Below are positions 16,262-25,082 of a DNA stretch of 64,000 nucleotides, piece by piece. The position numbers and the translations under genes are program-made. Source of the stretch: Chelativorans alearensis (lineage in GTDB: Bacteria > Pseudomonadota > Alphaproteobacteria > Rhizobiales > Rhizobiaceae). How positions within the stretch are numbered: position 1 is the first letter of the stretch; each line of letters starts with the position of its first letter. The DNA is taken from assembly GCF_010993735.1 (NCBI RefSeq), contig NZ_WQNI01000007.1:126501-190500 (forward strand), written 5' to 3'. The notes beneath the pieces are model-generated. The model did not search any database. It had not been told where the DNA came from and saw only the letters and a program-made list of their open reading frames with translations.

Positions 16262-16948
16262 TCAGACGGCCGTTGTGCCTTCAACCTCGAGTTCGGCTTC
16301 GAGCGCGCGGACGAGTTCCTCGCCCCATTTGATGTCTTCCTGCATGGCGTGCCGGCTATCCTCCGGATTGCGGGCCTCCAGCGCGGCCAGAAGGTCGAAA
16401 TGCTTGTGATTTTCGCTGGAAAGCTGCCTGACGGGCGTGCGGTCGTGGAACATGCGCAGGAACGGCCCCATGAGCACCCACATGTTCTCGCAGATTCCCT
16501 CCAGAATCGGCATGTCAGCAACTTTGAGGACGGCGAAATGGAAATCGCGGTTGAGAATGCTGGCCTGGGCCGGGTCCTTGGCCGCGGCCTTGATGAACTT
16601 GGCATTGATCGCTTTGAGGTCGGCCAACTGCCGCTCGGTGATGACCTCGGCGGCGCGATAGGCGGCAAGGCCTTCGAGCTCGATACGGATCTTTTGAACC
16701 TCGCGCAGCCTCTTGGGGTCCATGCTGGGCACTTGGACGGAGGTCGCGGCGCGCATGTCGAGCGCTCGCTCGCTGACCAGACGAAAGATGGCTTCGCGCA
16801 CCGGCGTGATGCTGGTGCCGTATTCCTCGGCGATACCGGAGATCGTCAGCCTCTGACCCGCTGCATATTGCCCGTCCATCAATGACGTGCGCAGATTGTC
16901 GTAAAGCTGCGTCGACAGGCTGGCTCTGGAAATTGGCTTGGCCACCAT
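16262..16948 (-). CDS. GntR-family (FCD subclass) transcriptional regulator
   Basis: 228 residues from ATG 16948, preceded by GGGAGA. N-terminal winged helix (SLSTQLYDNLRTSLMDGQY... LTISGIAEEYGTSITPVREAI, about 11-55) and an all-helical FCD effector domain with RIELEGLAAYRAAE and the metal/ligand-site residues in NRDFHFAV and ENHKHFDLLAALEARN. Embedded in the catabolic operon (after the VOC gene, before the GST gene). The only regulator in the 12-29 kb module, so it is the best candidate to bind ATATGATGCATGATAT at its three promoters (inference). Confidence 0.9.
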   Translation of the reverse strand: MVAKPISRASLSTQLYDNLRTSLMDGQYAAGQRLTISGIAEEYGTSITPVREAIFRLVSERALDMRAATSVQVPSMDPKRLREVQKIRIELEGLAAYRAAEVITERQLADLKAINAKFIKAAAKDPAQASILNRDFHFAVLKVADMPILEGICENMWVLMGPFLRMFHDRTPVRQLSSENHKHFDLLAALEARNPEDSRHAMQEDIKWGEELVRALEAELEVEGTTAV

Positions 16949-16999
16949 GTGTATGTCTCCCGAACCGTTCACCCCTTGCTGAGACCAGCCATATGTCAG

Positions 17000-17452
17000 T
17001 TACCGCGGTAGTTCCACTAATTCGATCATGATTCCATGCGGATCGCGCATGTATAGGCCGCGCAGTCCCTTGGCCACGCCTTCCGTGATTGCCACGAGTT
17101 CTCCCTGCAAGCCGCCTCCGCCCGCCAGCATTCGCGCGCGCCAGTCTTCCACGTCGGGCACGCGCAAGCAGATATGCGCCACGCTCGGCTGGTTGGCGGC
17201 CGGATTGACCGGCTCGCCGACGGGGCACTTGAATTCGATGAATTCGATATGGGTGCCCAGGCCGAACAGGTGGACGAGCTCCACGTCGGCACCGGGCACG
17301 CCCATGAATGTCGAAACCCATTCCTGCCGGCGTGTACCCACCGGCTGCGCCTCGAAACCCATCACCTTGGTCCAGAATTCGACCGAGCGCTCGATCGACG
17401 GCGTGATGAAGCCCACGTGATCGAAACGCGCCTCCGCCCGTGATTTGCTCAT
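17000..17452 (-). CDS. VOC-superfamily (glyoxalase/dioxygenase fold) protein
   Basis: 150 residues made of two beta-alpha-beta3 modules. It opens with RFDHVGFITPSIERSVEFWTKVMGF, the typical first metal-site His of the VOC fold, and continues with HLFGLGTHIEFIEFKCP, HICLRVPDVEDWRARMLAGG and YMRDPHGIMIELVELP, which carry candidate metal ligands. Its start overlaps the stop of the enolase-superfamily gene by 4 bases. It could be a lyase, epimerase or dioxygenase; the reaction cannot be told from sequence. Confidence 0.85.
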   Translation of the reverse strand: MSKSRAEARFDHVGFITPSIERSVEFWTKVMGFEAQPVGTRRQEWVSTFMGVPGADVELVHLFGLGTHIEFIEFKCPVGEPVNPAANQPSVAHICLRVPDVEDWRARMLAGGGGLQGELVAITEGVAKGLRGLYMRDPHGIMIELVELPR

Positions 17453-18555
17453 CGCATCAGCCTCTCATGTCGTGTCTTGAATTTCGCCAGGTCCTCCCAG
17501 TTCACCGCGAGGCCCGCGCCCGGCGTTTCGTCGGCGCGCATCATGCCGTTCTCGATGGCGGGGCGGTGGAGGAAGAAATCGTCGATGGGGTCGGCGCCGA
17601 CCTCCGGCATGATCATCTCGATGGCCTGCACATGCGGATGGGCGAGGGCGAAATGCAGGTGCAGGAACGGGAAGACGTGCGGAATGACGCTTCTGCCATG
17701 CGCCCTTGCGAGCGCCAGGGCCTCCAGCGTTCCGCCTATCCCGCCGCTCACCGACGCATCGACGCGCAAGATGCTCGCCGCCTCCGTCAGGTCGCGGAAA
17801 CCGTTGATGTCGGTCACGTCCTCGCCCATGGCGAGCGGCGTGTCGAGACGCGCGGCGAGGCCTTTTGCCACGCGCCATTCGCTCGGCGCGAACGGGTCCT
17901 CTATGAAGACCGCACCGAGCCTTTCCGCCAGCCGGCAATGGGGTAGAGCCCCGGCCTCGGTCGTCCACGACCAGTGCGCGTCGATGCCGAAGCGGCAGCT
18001 TTCCGGCAGGGCACCGGCGAGCGCTTCCATCACCTTTTCGTCAGTCGCGTAGTCTCGCCCGTCGATCATCAACTTGATAGTCTTGAAACCTTGCGCGGAA
18101 AGTTCCGCCGCTTCCGACGCGGCCTTGTCCGGCGTCATGCCGTAGCCGATGACGGGCATTACCGGTACCGCCTCGCGCGCTCCGCCGAGCATGGCCCAGA
18201 GCGGCAGTCCGAGCGATTGGCACCAGGCGTCCCACAGCGCGACGTCGAACAGGCTGACGCCACGGGTCATCGCCGCGCGCGGGGCCGGCGTCGATCCCAT
18301 GGCGATCCGGCGGGTCTCGTTGCGCAGCGCCGGGGTCGTGCCGAGATAGTGCCGGCCAGCGACGAGGGCCAGGTCGAAGAGCGGCAGGCCCCGGTCATAA
18401 CCAATGGCGTAGCCTTGCGCGCCGCTCTCGAGATCCAGCCGCACGACGACATAGTCGCGCCGTTCGATGGTTTGCGCGCCGAGTTGCACGGGCTCGCGCA
18501 GCGGCACACATGCCTGCATGACTTCGATTTCGGTGACGCTATAGGGTGTCGTCAT
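17449..18555 (-). CDS. Enolase-superfamily enzyme (mandelate racemase/muconate lactonizing type)
   Basis: 368 residues. N-terminal capping domain with PLREPVQLGAQTIERRDYVVVRLD, then the (beta/alpha)7-beta barrel. Candidate metal and acid/base residues are seen in order: the KLMID strand (K-x-M in place of the common K-x-K), FGIDAHWSW (Asp metal ligand), VFIEDPFAP (Glu), MGEDV (Glu), and IPHVFPFLHLHF with the general-base His. Such enzymes dehydrate or cycloisomerise sugar acids and their lactones. It sits in an operon with dehydrogenases for polyols and idonate-type acids, so an acid-sugar dehydratase is the likeliest role. Confidence 0.85.
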   Translation of the reverse strand: MTTPYSVTEIEVMQACVPLREPVQLGAQTIERRDYVVVRLDLESGAQGYAIGYDRGLPLFDLALVAGRHYLGTTPALRNETRRIAMGSTPAPRAAMTRGVSLFDVALWDAWCQSLGLPLWAMLGGAREAVPVMPVIGYGMTPDKAASEAAELSAQGFKTIKLMIDGRDYATDEKVMEALAGALPESCRFGIDAHWSWTTEAGALPHCRLAERLGAVFIEDPFAPSEWRVAKGLAARLDTPLAMGEDVTDINGFRDLTEAASILRVDASVSGGIGGTLEALALARAHGRSVIPHVFPFLHLHFALAHPHVQAIEMIMPEVGADPIDDFFLHRPAIENGMMRADETPGAGLAVNWEDLAKFKTRHERLMR

Positions 18556-19356
18556 CTAGCTCGCCAATCCCAGGTCTGCGGTCGGCACTAGGAGGGCGTT
18601 CGACGTCATGCCGCCGTCCACCATCAGCACGTGACCGGTGACAAAGCTCGCCGCGTCCGAAGCGAGGAAGATCGCCGCTCCCTGCAACTCGTGGGGATCG
18701 GCCCAGCGCGCCAGCGGCGTGCGGTCGATCACCTGCTGCTCAAAATCGCTGCCCAGCACGTGCTTGTTCATGTCGGTCAGGATATAGCCCGGCCCGATGG
18801 CGTTGACGGTGATGCCGTCCGGCCCCAGTTCCGCCGCAAGGCCGCGTGTCAGGCCGACCACGCCGTGCTTGGCCGCCACGTAGGAGATCACGCCAGGCCG
18901 CGAACTGACGCTCATCACAGAGCCGGTGTTGATGATGCGACCATATTTCTGCTTGCGCATGTGGCGGGCACACTCGCGCGCCACGCCGTAAAGCGAGGAC
19001 AGGTTGATGTCGATCACGCGCTGCCAGTCATCCATGTCATGGGTCTCGACGGGCTTGCGGATCAGGATGCCAGCGTTGTTCATCAGGATGTCGAGACGGC
19101 CATGCCGCTCGACGAGCGTGTCAACGGCCTTCGCGGCAGTTGCATTGTCCGTAACGTCGAAGGCGAGTGCATCGGACTTGCCGCCGGCTGCCGCAATGGC
19201 ACTGCTGGCCTCTTCGGCGGCTTCCGCTCGGATATCGTTGACGACCACCGTCGCGCCGGCTTCAGCCAGCCCCTTGGCAAAGGAAAAGCCGATGCCGCGC
19301 CCCGCGCCGGTGACCAGCGCCACGCGCCCTTCAAGCGAGAATCTATCCAAGTTCAT
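18556..19356 (-). CDS. SDR-family oxidoreductase (gluconate 5-dehydrogenase-like)
   Basis: 266 residues. NAD(P)-binding TGAGRGIGFSFA (about 17-28), NNAG at about 91-94, the catalytic Ser in NTGSVMSV, Tyr/Lys in ISYVAAKHG, and the C-terminal FVTGHVLMVDGG. The overall pattern (FSLEGRVALVTGAGRGIG...) is that of IdnO/gluconate 5-dehydrogenase relatives that interconvert ketoaldonates and aldonates. The stop abuts the start of the enolase-superfamily gene. Exact substrate unknown. Confidence 0.87.
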   Translation of the reverse strand: MNLDRFSLEGRVALVTGAGRGIGFSFAKGLAEAGATVVVNDIRAEAAEEASSAIAAAGGKSDALAFDVTDNATAAKAVDTLVERHGRLDILMNNAGILIRKPVETHDMDDWQRVIDINLSSLYGVARECARHMRKQKYGRIINTGSVMSVSSRPGVISYVAAKHGVVGLTRGLAAELGPDGITVNAIGPGYILTDMNKHVLGSDFEQQVIDRTPLARWADPHELQGAAIFLASDAASFVTGHVLMVDGGMTSNALLVPTADLGLAS

Positions 19357-19374
19357 CTCCTCCCGCGGCAGCCG

Positions 19375-20445
19375 TCAGGCCTGCTCGATTTCGATAATGG
19401 CGCGGACGATGTCGTCCTTGCCGACAGGCTTGTCGAACTTCACCATATGCGGAGCCGCGGCGGAAAGCTCGGCGATCGTCTCGATGTCCGAATTGCTCTG
19501 GCCCTTGCGGCCGAGATCGACGAGCTTGAGCGGTAATTTCGCATCGCGGTAGAACTGGCGCATGTCATCCATGAACGCTTCGTCGCGCCCCTCCAGCACC
19601 AGTTGGACCAGCAGCCCGTAAGCGACCTGATGCCCGTGCAGAGCGCTGGCCACGCCGTCGATCGCCGAGAGCCCGCGGGTCATGCCGTGCGAAACCGAAA
19701 GGCCGCCGCTCTCGAAGGCAAGGCCGCTCATGAGGATGCAGGCCTCCACCAGCTTTTCGAGATGGTCGTCGGGCTCACCCTTCTCAAGCGCCTTGTAGGC
19801 GTCCACGGTGTGGGCGCGGACCGTGTCGTAGCATGTATTGGCGAGCGCCAGTGCGGACAGCGGGGAGGTCGCGCCGAAAACGTTCTTGCCCTTTGCATTG
19901 ATGCACTGCTCGACCTCGAACCGCTTGACCAGCGCGTCGCCTACGCCCGCTGAAAGCAACTCGAGCGGCGCCTTGGCGATAATTGCGGTATCGACGAGGA
20001 CAAGCTCGGGATTGGCCTTGTTCTGCTCCACGCCGACCAGCTTGTGGTTCTCGTCGTAGACTACGGCAATGTGGCTGGTGGGCGAATCGTTGGAAGCCAC
20101 GGTCGGCACCGAGACGAAGCCGGCGCCGATCTTGCGGCTCAGGAGCTTGCCCGTGTCGATGGTCTTTCCACCACCAGCCGCCACGACGATGTCCACCGGC
20201 TTGCCATCGAGTAGATTGTACAGCCGGTCGACCTCGGCATAGGTGATCTCGCCGCCGAACGTCATGGGCATCAGCTTCAGTCCTGCCTCCGCACAGCTCT
20301 TGCTGACAGAGGGCTCGACAATCCGCATGACGTGGTCGTCGGCGATGAGGACGATGTTGCTGCCGAGCCCGGAAAGCTCCTTGCCGATGGTCTCGATGAG
20401 GTTGGGCCCTTGGATGTAGCGGCGGGGCGCTCCGAATACGATCAT
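19375..20445 (-). CDS. Glycerol-dehydrogenase-like iron/zinc alcohol dehydrogenase
   Basis: 356 residues of the GldA type. The nucleotide loop GGGKTIDTGK lies at 91-100, and the three metal ligands of glycerol dehydrogenases are visible as Asp170 (GVGDALVKRFE), His253 (SVSHGMTRG) and His270 (ALHGHQ). It oxidises glycerol or another vicinal diol with NAD+. Its place between the AroE-like and SDR genes suggests a polyol or hydroxy-acid intermediate rather than glycerol. Confidence 0.87.
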   Translation of the reverse strand: MIVFGAPRRYIQGPNLIETIGKELSGLGSNIVLIADDHVMRIVEPSVSKSCAEAGLKLMPMTFGGEITYAEVDRLYNLLDGKPVDIVVAAGGGKTIDTGKLLSRKIGAGFVSVPTVASNDSPTSHIAVVYDENHKLVGVEQNKANPELVLVDTAIIAKAPLELLSAGVGDALVKRFEVEQCINAKGKNVFGATSPLSALALANTCYDTVRAHTVDAYKALEKGEPDDHLEKLVEACILMSGLAFESGGLSVSHGMTRGLSAIDGVASALHGHQVAYGLLVQLVLEGRDEAFMDDMRQFYRDAKLPLKLVDLGRKGQSNSDIETIAELSAAAPHMVKFDKPVGKDDIVRAIIEIEQA

Positions 20446-20495
20446 TGGTAACTGGTCTCTCGTGGTTATCGACCCGCAGGCGGGCCCGTTGTTCC

Positions 20496-21320
20496 TCAGG
20501 CGGCTGCAACCGCCTGTTCGGGAAGCAGGAAATCGATGAATGCGTCGATCTGGCCGGTGAGCATATGCCGCCCGGCATGAGGTATGGCGCCGCGCCGTGC
20601 CGCCTCCTGCAGAAGCCGTGTTTCGGCCGGCTCCATGATCACTTCCGCGACGATGGCTCCGCTGGCAACGGTCTCGATATCGAGCGGAAGGGAATCGGTT
20701 TCCTTCATGCCCAGGCTGGTTCCGTTGACGATCAGGTCGCAGCCGGTGGCGTCCGCCGTGCCTGCCGATATGGCGGCTTCGGGATAGATGCGGCGAAGCC
20801 GCTCGGCGAGTTTCTCGGCGCGGTCGCGGGTGCGGTTGGCGATTGTCAGGGAGGCGACGCCTTCGGCAAGCAGAGCCTCGGCGATGGCGACGGCCACGCC
20901 ACCCGCGCCGGCGAGCAGCGCGTTTCTGCCCTTCACCGGCAGGCCCTCCGCTTTCAGCCCGGCGACGAAACCGACGCCATCCAGAGCGCGTCCGTGCCAG
21001 AGCCCGCCGTCATCCTTGCGCACCACATTGGCGACGGAAAGCTGTTCGGCGGCGCCGTCGAGACGGTCGCACAAGGCGGCCACGGTTTCCTTGTGGGGAA
21101 TGGTAACGATGACGCCGGAAACGCTTTCGCTGACGCGCAGGGCCGCCATAACTTTGGCCAGATGATCCGGATGCACCTGCCAGGGCACGAGAACAGCGTT
21201 GATGCCGCGCTCGCGGCAGCGCGCGTTGAAAAGCTGCGGTGTTTTCACATGCGCGGAGGGATAGGCCAAATGCACGACCACGCGCGTCAGGCCGTTGATC
21301 TCCGTGACGGGGACCTCCAC
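20496..21320 (-). CDS. Shikimate-dehydrogenase-family protein (AroE-like), probably catabolic
   Basis: 274 residues. The catalytic pair of the AroE family is present, Lys77 in VTIPHKE and Asp114 in ALDGVGF, with the NADP Rossmann motif GAGGVAVAIA at about 138 and ANRT just beyond the second strand. The shikimate-binding SxS motif near the N-terminus is not seen: the region reads HLAYPSAHVKTPQLFN, so the substrate is likely something else. First gene of a catabolic minus-strand operon with the GntR-type palindrome 47 bases upstream of its start. A biosynthetic role is unlikely. Confidence 0.82.
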   Translation of the reverse strand: MEVPVTEINGLTRVVVHLAYPSAHVKTPQLFNARCRERGINAVLVPWQVHPDHLAKVMAALRVSESVSGVIVTIPHKETVAALCDRLDGAAEQLSVANVVRKDDGGLWHGRALDGVGFVAGLKAEGLPVKGRNALLAGAGGVAVAIAEALLAEGVASLTIANRTRDRAEKLAERLRRIYPEAAISAGTADATGCDLIVNGTSLGMKETDSLPLDIETVASGAIVAEVIMEPAETRLLQEAARRGAIPHAGRHMLTGQIDAFIDFLLPEQAVAAA

Positions 21321-21366
21321 GATGTCCTCCTCCGATTTTCAGCGATACGCTGGGAATTGTTATCGC

Positions 21367-21382
21367 ATATGATGCATGATAT
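21367..21382. promoter_or_regulatory. Candidate GntR operator, copy 2 (divergent promoter)
   Basis: ATATGATGCATGATAT, identical to the copy at 15530, placed in the 151-base gap between the AroE-like gene (minus) and the idonate-dehydrogenase-like gene (plus). One site here could control both directions. Confidence 0.72.
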
Positions 21383-21471
21383 TTGATTGTGGTCAAGCGG
21401 CTGTGCGTGGCCCGTACCGTGTTCATTTGCCATCGGCTTTCCGGCCCGCCGACAGATTTCAGAGAGGATCG

Positions 21472-22506
21472 ATGAAAGCGTTAGTTCTACTGCAACCGGG
21501 AAGGCTCGCCATCGAGGAGCGGGAGGCTCCCGAGCCTGGGCCCGGCGAGGTACAGGTCCGCATCGTCAATGGCGGCATATGCGGTTCGGATATCCACTAC
21601 TTCCTGCATGGCGGCTTCGGCACGGTGCGTATGAGGAGCCCGATGGTGCTTGGCCATGAGATTGCCGGCATCGTCGAGCGCGTGGGCGCGGGCGTGACGG
21701 CGGTCCGCGAGGGCCAGCGCGTGGCCGTCAATCCCAGCCTGCCATGTGGCAAATGCGGATACTGCCGTGCCGGGGCGGAGCGTCAATGTTCCGACATGCG
21801 CTTCATGGGCAGCGCCATGCGCGTTCCCCACGTGGATGGCGGCTTCCGTGAGCTGGTGGTCTGCACACAGGCGCAGGCGGTGCCGGTCGGCGACGCGATT
21901 TCCTTGGCGGAGGCCGCTGTTTGCGAGCCCTTGTCCGTCTGCCTGCACGCGGTCGACCAGGCTCCGGAATTGTCCGGCAAACGCGTGCTCGTAAGCGGTT
22001 TCGGCCCCATCGGTGCGTTGACGCTGCTTGCCGCGCGTCAGGCGGGTGCGGAGGAGATCGCCGTCGCCGACATCGCGGCGGGGCCGCTTGCGCTTGCCGA
22101 AACGCTGGGCGCGTCAGCGGTCCATGACGTTTCAGATCCTGCCGCGCTGGATGCCAAGAAGGCCGATCGCGGCGCTTTCGACGTGGTGTTCGAATGCGCC
22201 GGCCATCCCTCGTCCGTGCAGCAGGCGATCGAGGTGACGAAGCCCGGCGGGACGATCGTCCAGGTTGGCATGCTGCCCGACATGGTGCAACTGGCGCTGA
22301 ACCCGCTCGTCACCAAGGAGATCGCCTACAAAGGCACGTTCCGCTTCGATCGGGAGTTCAACCGCGCGGCGGAGTTGATCGGCGGCCGCACGATCGATGT
22401 CAGGCCCATCATTTCCGACACGTTCTCCTACCGGGAGGCGGCGGCGGCTTTTGCCAGCGCCCAGGACAGGCGGAAATCCATCAAGGTGATGCTCGATTTC
22501 GCCTGA
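21472..22506 (+). CDS. Zinc-dependent medium-chain dehydrogenase, L-idonate 5-dehydrogenase-like
   Basis: 344 residues from ATG 21472 (AGAGAGG upstream); an extension to 21376 covers the operator and is rejected. Catalytic zinc ligands Cys37 (GGICGSD) and His62-Glu63 (LGHE), structural zinc cysteines Cys92, Cys95, Cys98 and Cys106, and the NAD motif GFGPIGALT. IdnD-like proteins oxidise L-idonate at C5, and the SDR across the operator is IdnO-like, so an idonate/ketogluconate pair is possible. Related enzymes act on other polyols and sugar acids. Confidence 0.85.
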   Translation: MKALVLLQPGRLAIEEREAPEPGPGEVQVRIVNGGICGSDIHYFLHGGFGTVRMRSPMVLGHEIAGIVERVGAGVTAVREGQRVAVNPSLPCGKCGYCRAGAERQCSDMRFMGSAMRVPHVDGGFRELVVCTQAQAVPVGDAISLAEAAVCEPLSVCLHAVDQAPELSGKRVLVSGFGPIGALTLLAARQAGAEEIAVADIAAGPLALAETLGASAVHDVSDPAALDAKKADRGAFDVVFECAGHPSSVQQAIEVTKPGGTIVQVGMLPDMVQLALNPLVTKEIAYKGTFRFDREFNRAAELIGGRTIDVRPIISDTFSYREAAAAFASAQDRRKSIKVMLDFA

Positions 22507-22536
22507 TCAAATCGTCAAGAAAAAAGGACTTTCAAC

Positions 22537-24012
22537 GTGGGCAACCAATTGCTTGTGCGGTTGATCAATTCCGCGCTTCTGACGTCCAAGGCCTATGTCG
22601 CCGGAGAGTGGGTGGAGGCCGATAGCGGCAAGACCCTGCCGGTGATCAATCCGTCGACCGGAGAGGAAATCGCCACGGTCCCGGACATGGGTCGCGCCGA
22701 GGCCGCGCGCGCCATCGATGCCGCATATGCGGCGCAGAAGTGTTGGGCCGGGAAAACCGCCGGCGAGCGTGCCCGGCTGCTGCGCCGCTGGTACGATCTC
22801 ATCGTCGCCAATCAGGACGATCTCGCGGCGATCCTGACCGCGGAGATGGGCAAGCCGCTGGCCGAGGCGCGGGGCGAGGTGCTTTATGGCGCGTCCTTCA
22901 TCGAATGGTTCAGCGAGGAGGCGCGCCGCGTCTATGGCGATGTCATTCCCGCGCATGCCGCTGACAAGCGCATCGTCGTCATCAGGCAGCCGGTCGGTGT
23001 GGTCGGCGCGATCACGCCATGGAACTTTCCCATCGCCATGATCACGCGCAAGGCGGCGCCGGCATTGGGCGTCGGCTGCGCCTTCGTCTGCAAGCCAGCC
23101 AAGCAGACGCCGCTTTCGGCGCTGGCGCTCGCCGTGCTGGCGCAGGAGGCCGGGATTCCGAAGGGTGTCTTCAGTGTCCTCACCTCCGCATCCAGCAGCA
23201 AGATCGGCGCCGAGTTCTGCGAGAACCCGAAAATGCGCAAGATCAGCTTCACCGGCTCGACGGAAGTCGGGCGCATCCTGATGCGGCAGTCGGCGGACCA
23301 GATTAAGAAGCTGAGCCTCGAGCTCGGCGGCAATGCTCCCTTCATTGTCTTCGAGGACGCCGACATCGATGCAGCAGTGGAGGGGGCCATTCAGTCCAAA
23401 TTCCGCAATGCCGGGCAGACCTGCGTGTGCACAAACCGAATCTATGTACAGCGAAGCGTGCACGATGCGTTTTGCGAGAAACTGGCCAGCGCGGTCTCCG
23501 ACCTCAAGGTGGGCGACGGCTTTGTTGACGGAACGGTCATCGGGCCGTTGATCGATGGTTCCGCCATCGGGAAGGTCGAGGAGCATATTGGGGATGCGGT
23601 CGGCAATGGCGCGAAGATCGTTGCGGGGGGCCGGCGCCATGAGAGGGGAGGGAATTTCTTTACGCCGACGGTGCTGACCGGTGTTACGCAGGAGATGGCC
23701 GTTGCCAAGGAAGAGACCTTCGGGCCGCTCGCGCCGGTCTTTGTTTTCGACGACGAGGCCGATGTGATCGAGAAGGCGAATGACACGATATTCGGCCTTG
23801 CCGCCTACTTCTATGCACGGGACATGGCGCTCGTATGGACCGTGGCCGAGGCGCTCGAATATGGCATTGTCGGCGTCAACACCGGGCTCATTTCCACGGA
23901 GGTGGCGCCGTTCGGCGGTGTGAAGCAGTCCGGTATCGGCCGCGAAGGCTCGAAATACGGCGCCGATGATTATCTGGAGATGAAGTACATCTGTATGGGG
24001 GGCGTCGGCTGA
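22537..24012 (+). CDS. Aldehyde dehydrogenase, succinate-semialdehyde dehydrogenase-like
   Basis: 491 residues starting at GTG 22537. ALDH catalytic residues: Asn163 (TPWNFP), Glu262 (LSLELGGN) and Cys296 (NAGQTCVC). The segments ITRKAAPALGVGCAFVCKPA and ETFGPLAPVF are typical of the GabD branch. It follows the IdnD-like gene on the plus strand by 30 bases and so shares the divergent promoter. It probably oxidises a short semialdehyde such as succinate semialdehyde, tartronate semialdehyde or glycolaldehyde produced by the pathway. Confidence 0.88.
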   Translation: MGNQLLVRLINSALLTSKAYVAGEWVEADSGKTLPVINPSTGEEIATVPDMGRAEAARAIDAAYAAQKCWAGKTAGERARLLRRWYDLIVANQDDLAAILTAEMGKPLAEARGEVLYGASFIEWFSEEARRVYGDVIPAHAADKRIVVIRQPVGVVGAITPWNFPIAMITRKAAPALGVGCAFVCKPAKQTPLSALALAVLAQEAGIPKGVFSVLTSASSSKIGAEFCENPKMRKISFTGSTEVGRILMRQSADQIKKLSLELGGNAPFIVFEDADIDAAVEGAIQSKFRNAGQTCVCTNRIYVQRSVHDAFCEKLASAVSDLKVGDGFVDGTVIGPLIDGSAIGKVEEHIGDAVGNGAKIVAGGRRHERGGNFFTPTVLTGVTQEMAVAKEETFGPLAPVFVFDDEADVIEKANDTIFGLAAYFYARDMALVWTVAEALEYGIVGVNTGLISTEVAPFGGVKQSGIGREGSKYGADDYLEMKYICMGGVG

Positions 24013-24039
24013 CGGAGTTGCGCCTTGCAAGACAAAAAG

Positions 24040-24095
24040 ACGGCGGCATCCGGATGGAGCCGCCGTTTCAGTTTGCGCGGGCCTGAGATGCCCGC
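24040..24095. terminator. Bidirectional terminator between convergent genes
   Basis: Stem ACGGCGGC (24040-24047) / GCCGCCGT (24059-24066), flanked by AAAAAG on one side and TTTCAGTTT on the other, between the convergent aldehyde dehydrogenase and transketolase genes. A second stem GCGGGC (24077-24082) / GCCCGC (24090-24095) follows. Confidence 0.75.
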
Positions 24096-24107
24096 GGTGG
24101 GAGGAGG

Positions 24108-25082
24108 TTAAAGCAGGGACGCCGCTACGTCTTCGATGCCCGCGGCATCGAGCTTGTAATGCCTGTAGAGATGGGTCGGCGGGGCGATGAGTGCGTATTC
24201 GTCCATGATGCCATGGCGCTTCAGCCGGGCCTTGGCCGGGTTTTCTGCCAGGACCTCGGCAACCGCCGATCCCAAGCCTCCAAGGATGTTGTGCTCTTCG
24301 ACGGTCAAGATGACCTTCGACGCTTTCGCCGCCTTGAGCACGGCTTCCTCGTCGAGCGGCTTGACGGTGTGCATGTCGATCAGCCCCACCGAATGCCCCT
24401 TGGCGTTGAGGGTTTTCATGGCCGCCTTGGCGCCGTGCACGCAGTAGCCGCAGGCGATGATGGTCACGTCTTTTCCGATGGCGTGGGTCTTCGCCTTGCC
24501 GATCTTGAAAGGCTCTTGGCTGTCGTAGACGGCGGGATCGTGGCCGCGCCCAATGCGGAAGTAGATCGGCTCTTCGTAAGTGGCCGATTCACGAAGAAGC
24601 TGAGCAAACTGCGCGCCATCGGCCGGCGAAATCACTGTCAGGTCGGCGATGGCACGCGTGGTGGAAATGTCCTCGGTTGCGTGATGCGACGTGCCGTAAA
24701 AACCGAGCGAGATGCCGGTGTGATGGCCGATCAGGCGCACAGGCTGGGCGCAATAGGCGACATCCATGCGGATCTGCTCACAGGCGAGCAATCCCAGGAA
24801 AGAGGCGAAGGTGGCCACATAGGGGATCATGCCCGTGGTGGCGATGCCGGCCGCCGCCGAAACCATGTTCTGCTCGGAAATGCCGAACTGCACGAAACGT
24901 TCGGGAAATTTCCGGGCGAAGCCGACAAGGCCATTGGAATGCTGCAGGTCGGCCGTTCCCGCCGCAACCGGATGGCCGGCCTCCGCCAACTCAATCAGAG
25001 TGTCGGAAAGCACGGAAAGGGAAGGCGCGCGCGTGTTAAGCTCGCGATACTGCCAGGAATCCTTGCTGTCAGGGGCGTTCAT
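24108..25082 (-). CDS. Transketolase, C-terminal subunit (split enzyme)
   Basis: 324 residues from ATG 25082, overlapping the N-terminal-subunit stop by 4 bases. It carries the Pyr domain of TPP enzymes: GTADLQHSNGLVGFARKFPERFVQFGISEQNM includes the Glu that activates the thiazolium, followed by the C-terminal domain DVTIIACGYCVHGAKAA. Together with the gene upstream it makes a two-piece transketolase that moves a two-carbon ketol unit. Split forms of this kind are often dedicated to a catabolic pathway rather than the pentose cycle. Confidence 0.9.
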   Translation of the reverse strand: MNAPDSKDSWQYRELNTRAPSLSVLSDTLIELAEAGHPVAAGTADLQHSNGLVGFARKFPERFVQFGISEQNMVSAAAGIATTGMIPYVATFASFLGLLACEQIRMDVAYCAQPVRLIGHHTGISLGFYGTSHHATEDISTTRAIADLTVISPADGAQFAQLLRESATYEEPIYFRIGRGHDPAVYDSQEPFKIGKAKTHAIGKDVTIIACGYCVHGAKAAMKTLNAKGHSVGLIDMHTVKPLDEEAVLKAAKASKVILTVEEHNILGGLGSAVAEVLAENPAKARLKRHGIMDEYALIAPPTHLYRHYKLDAAGIEDVAASLL

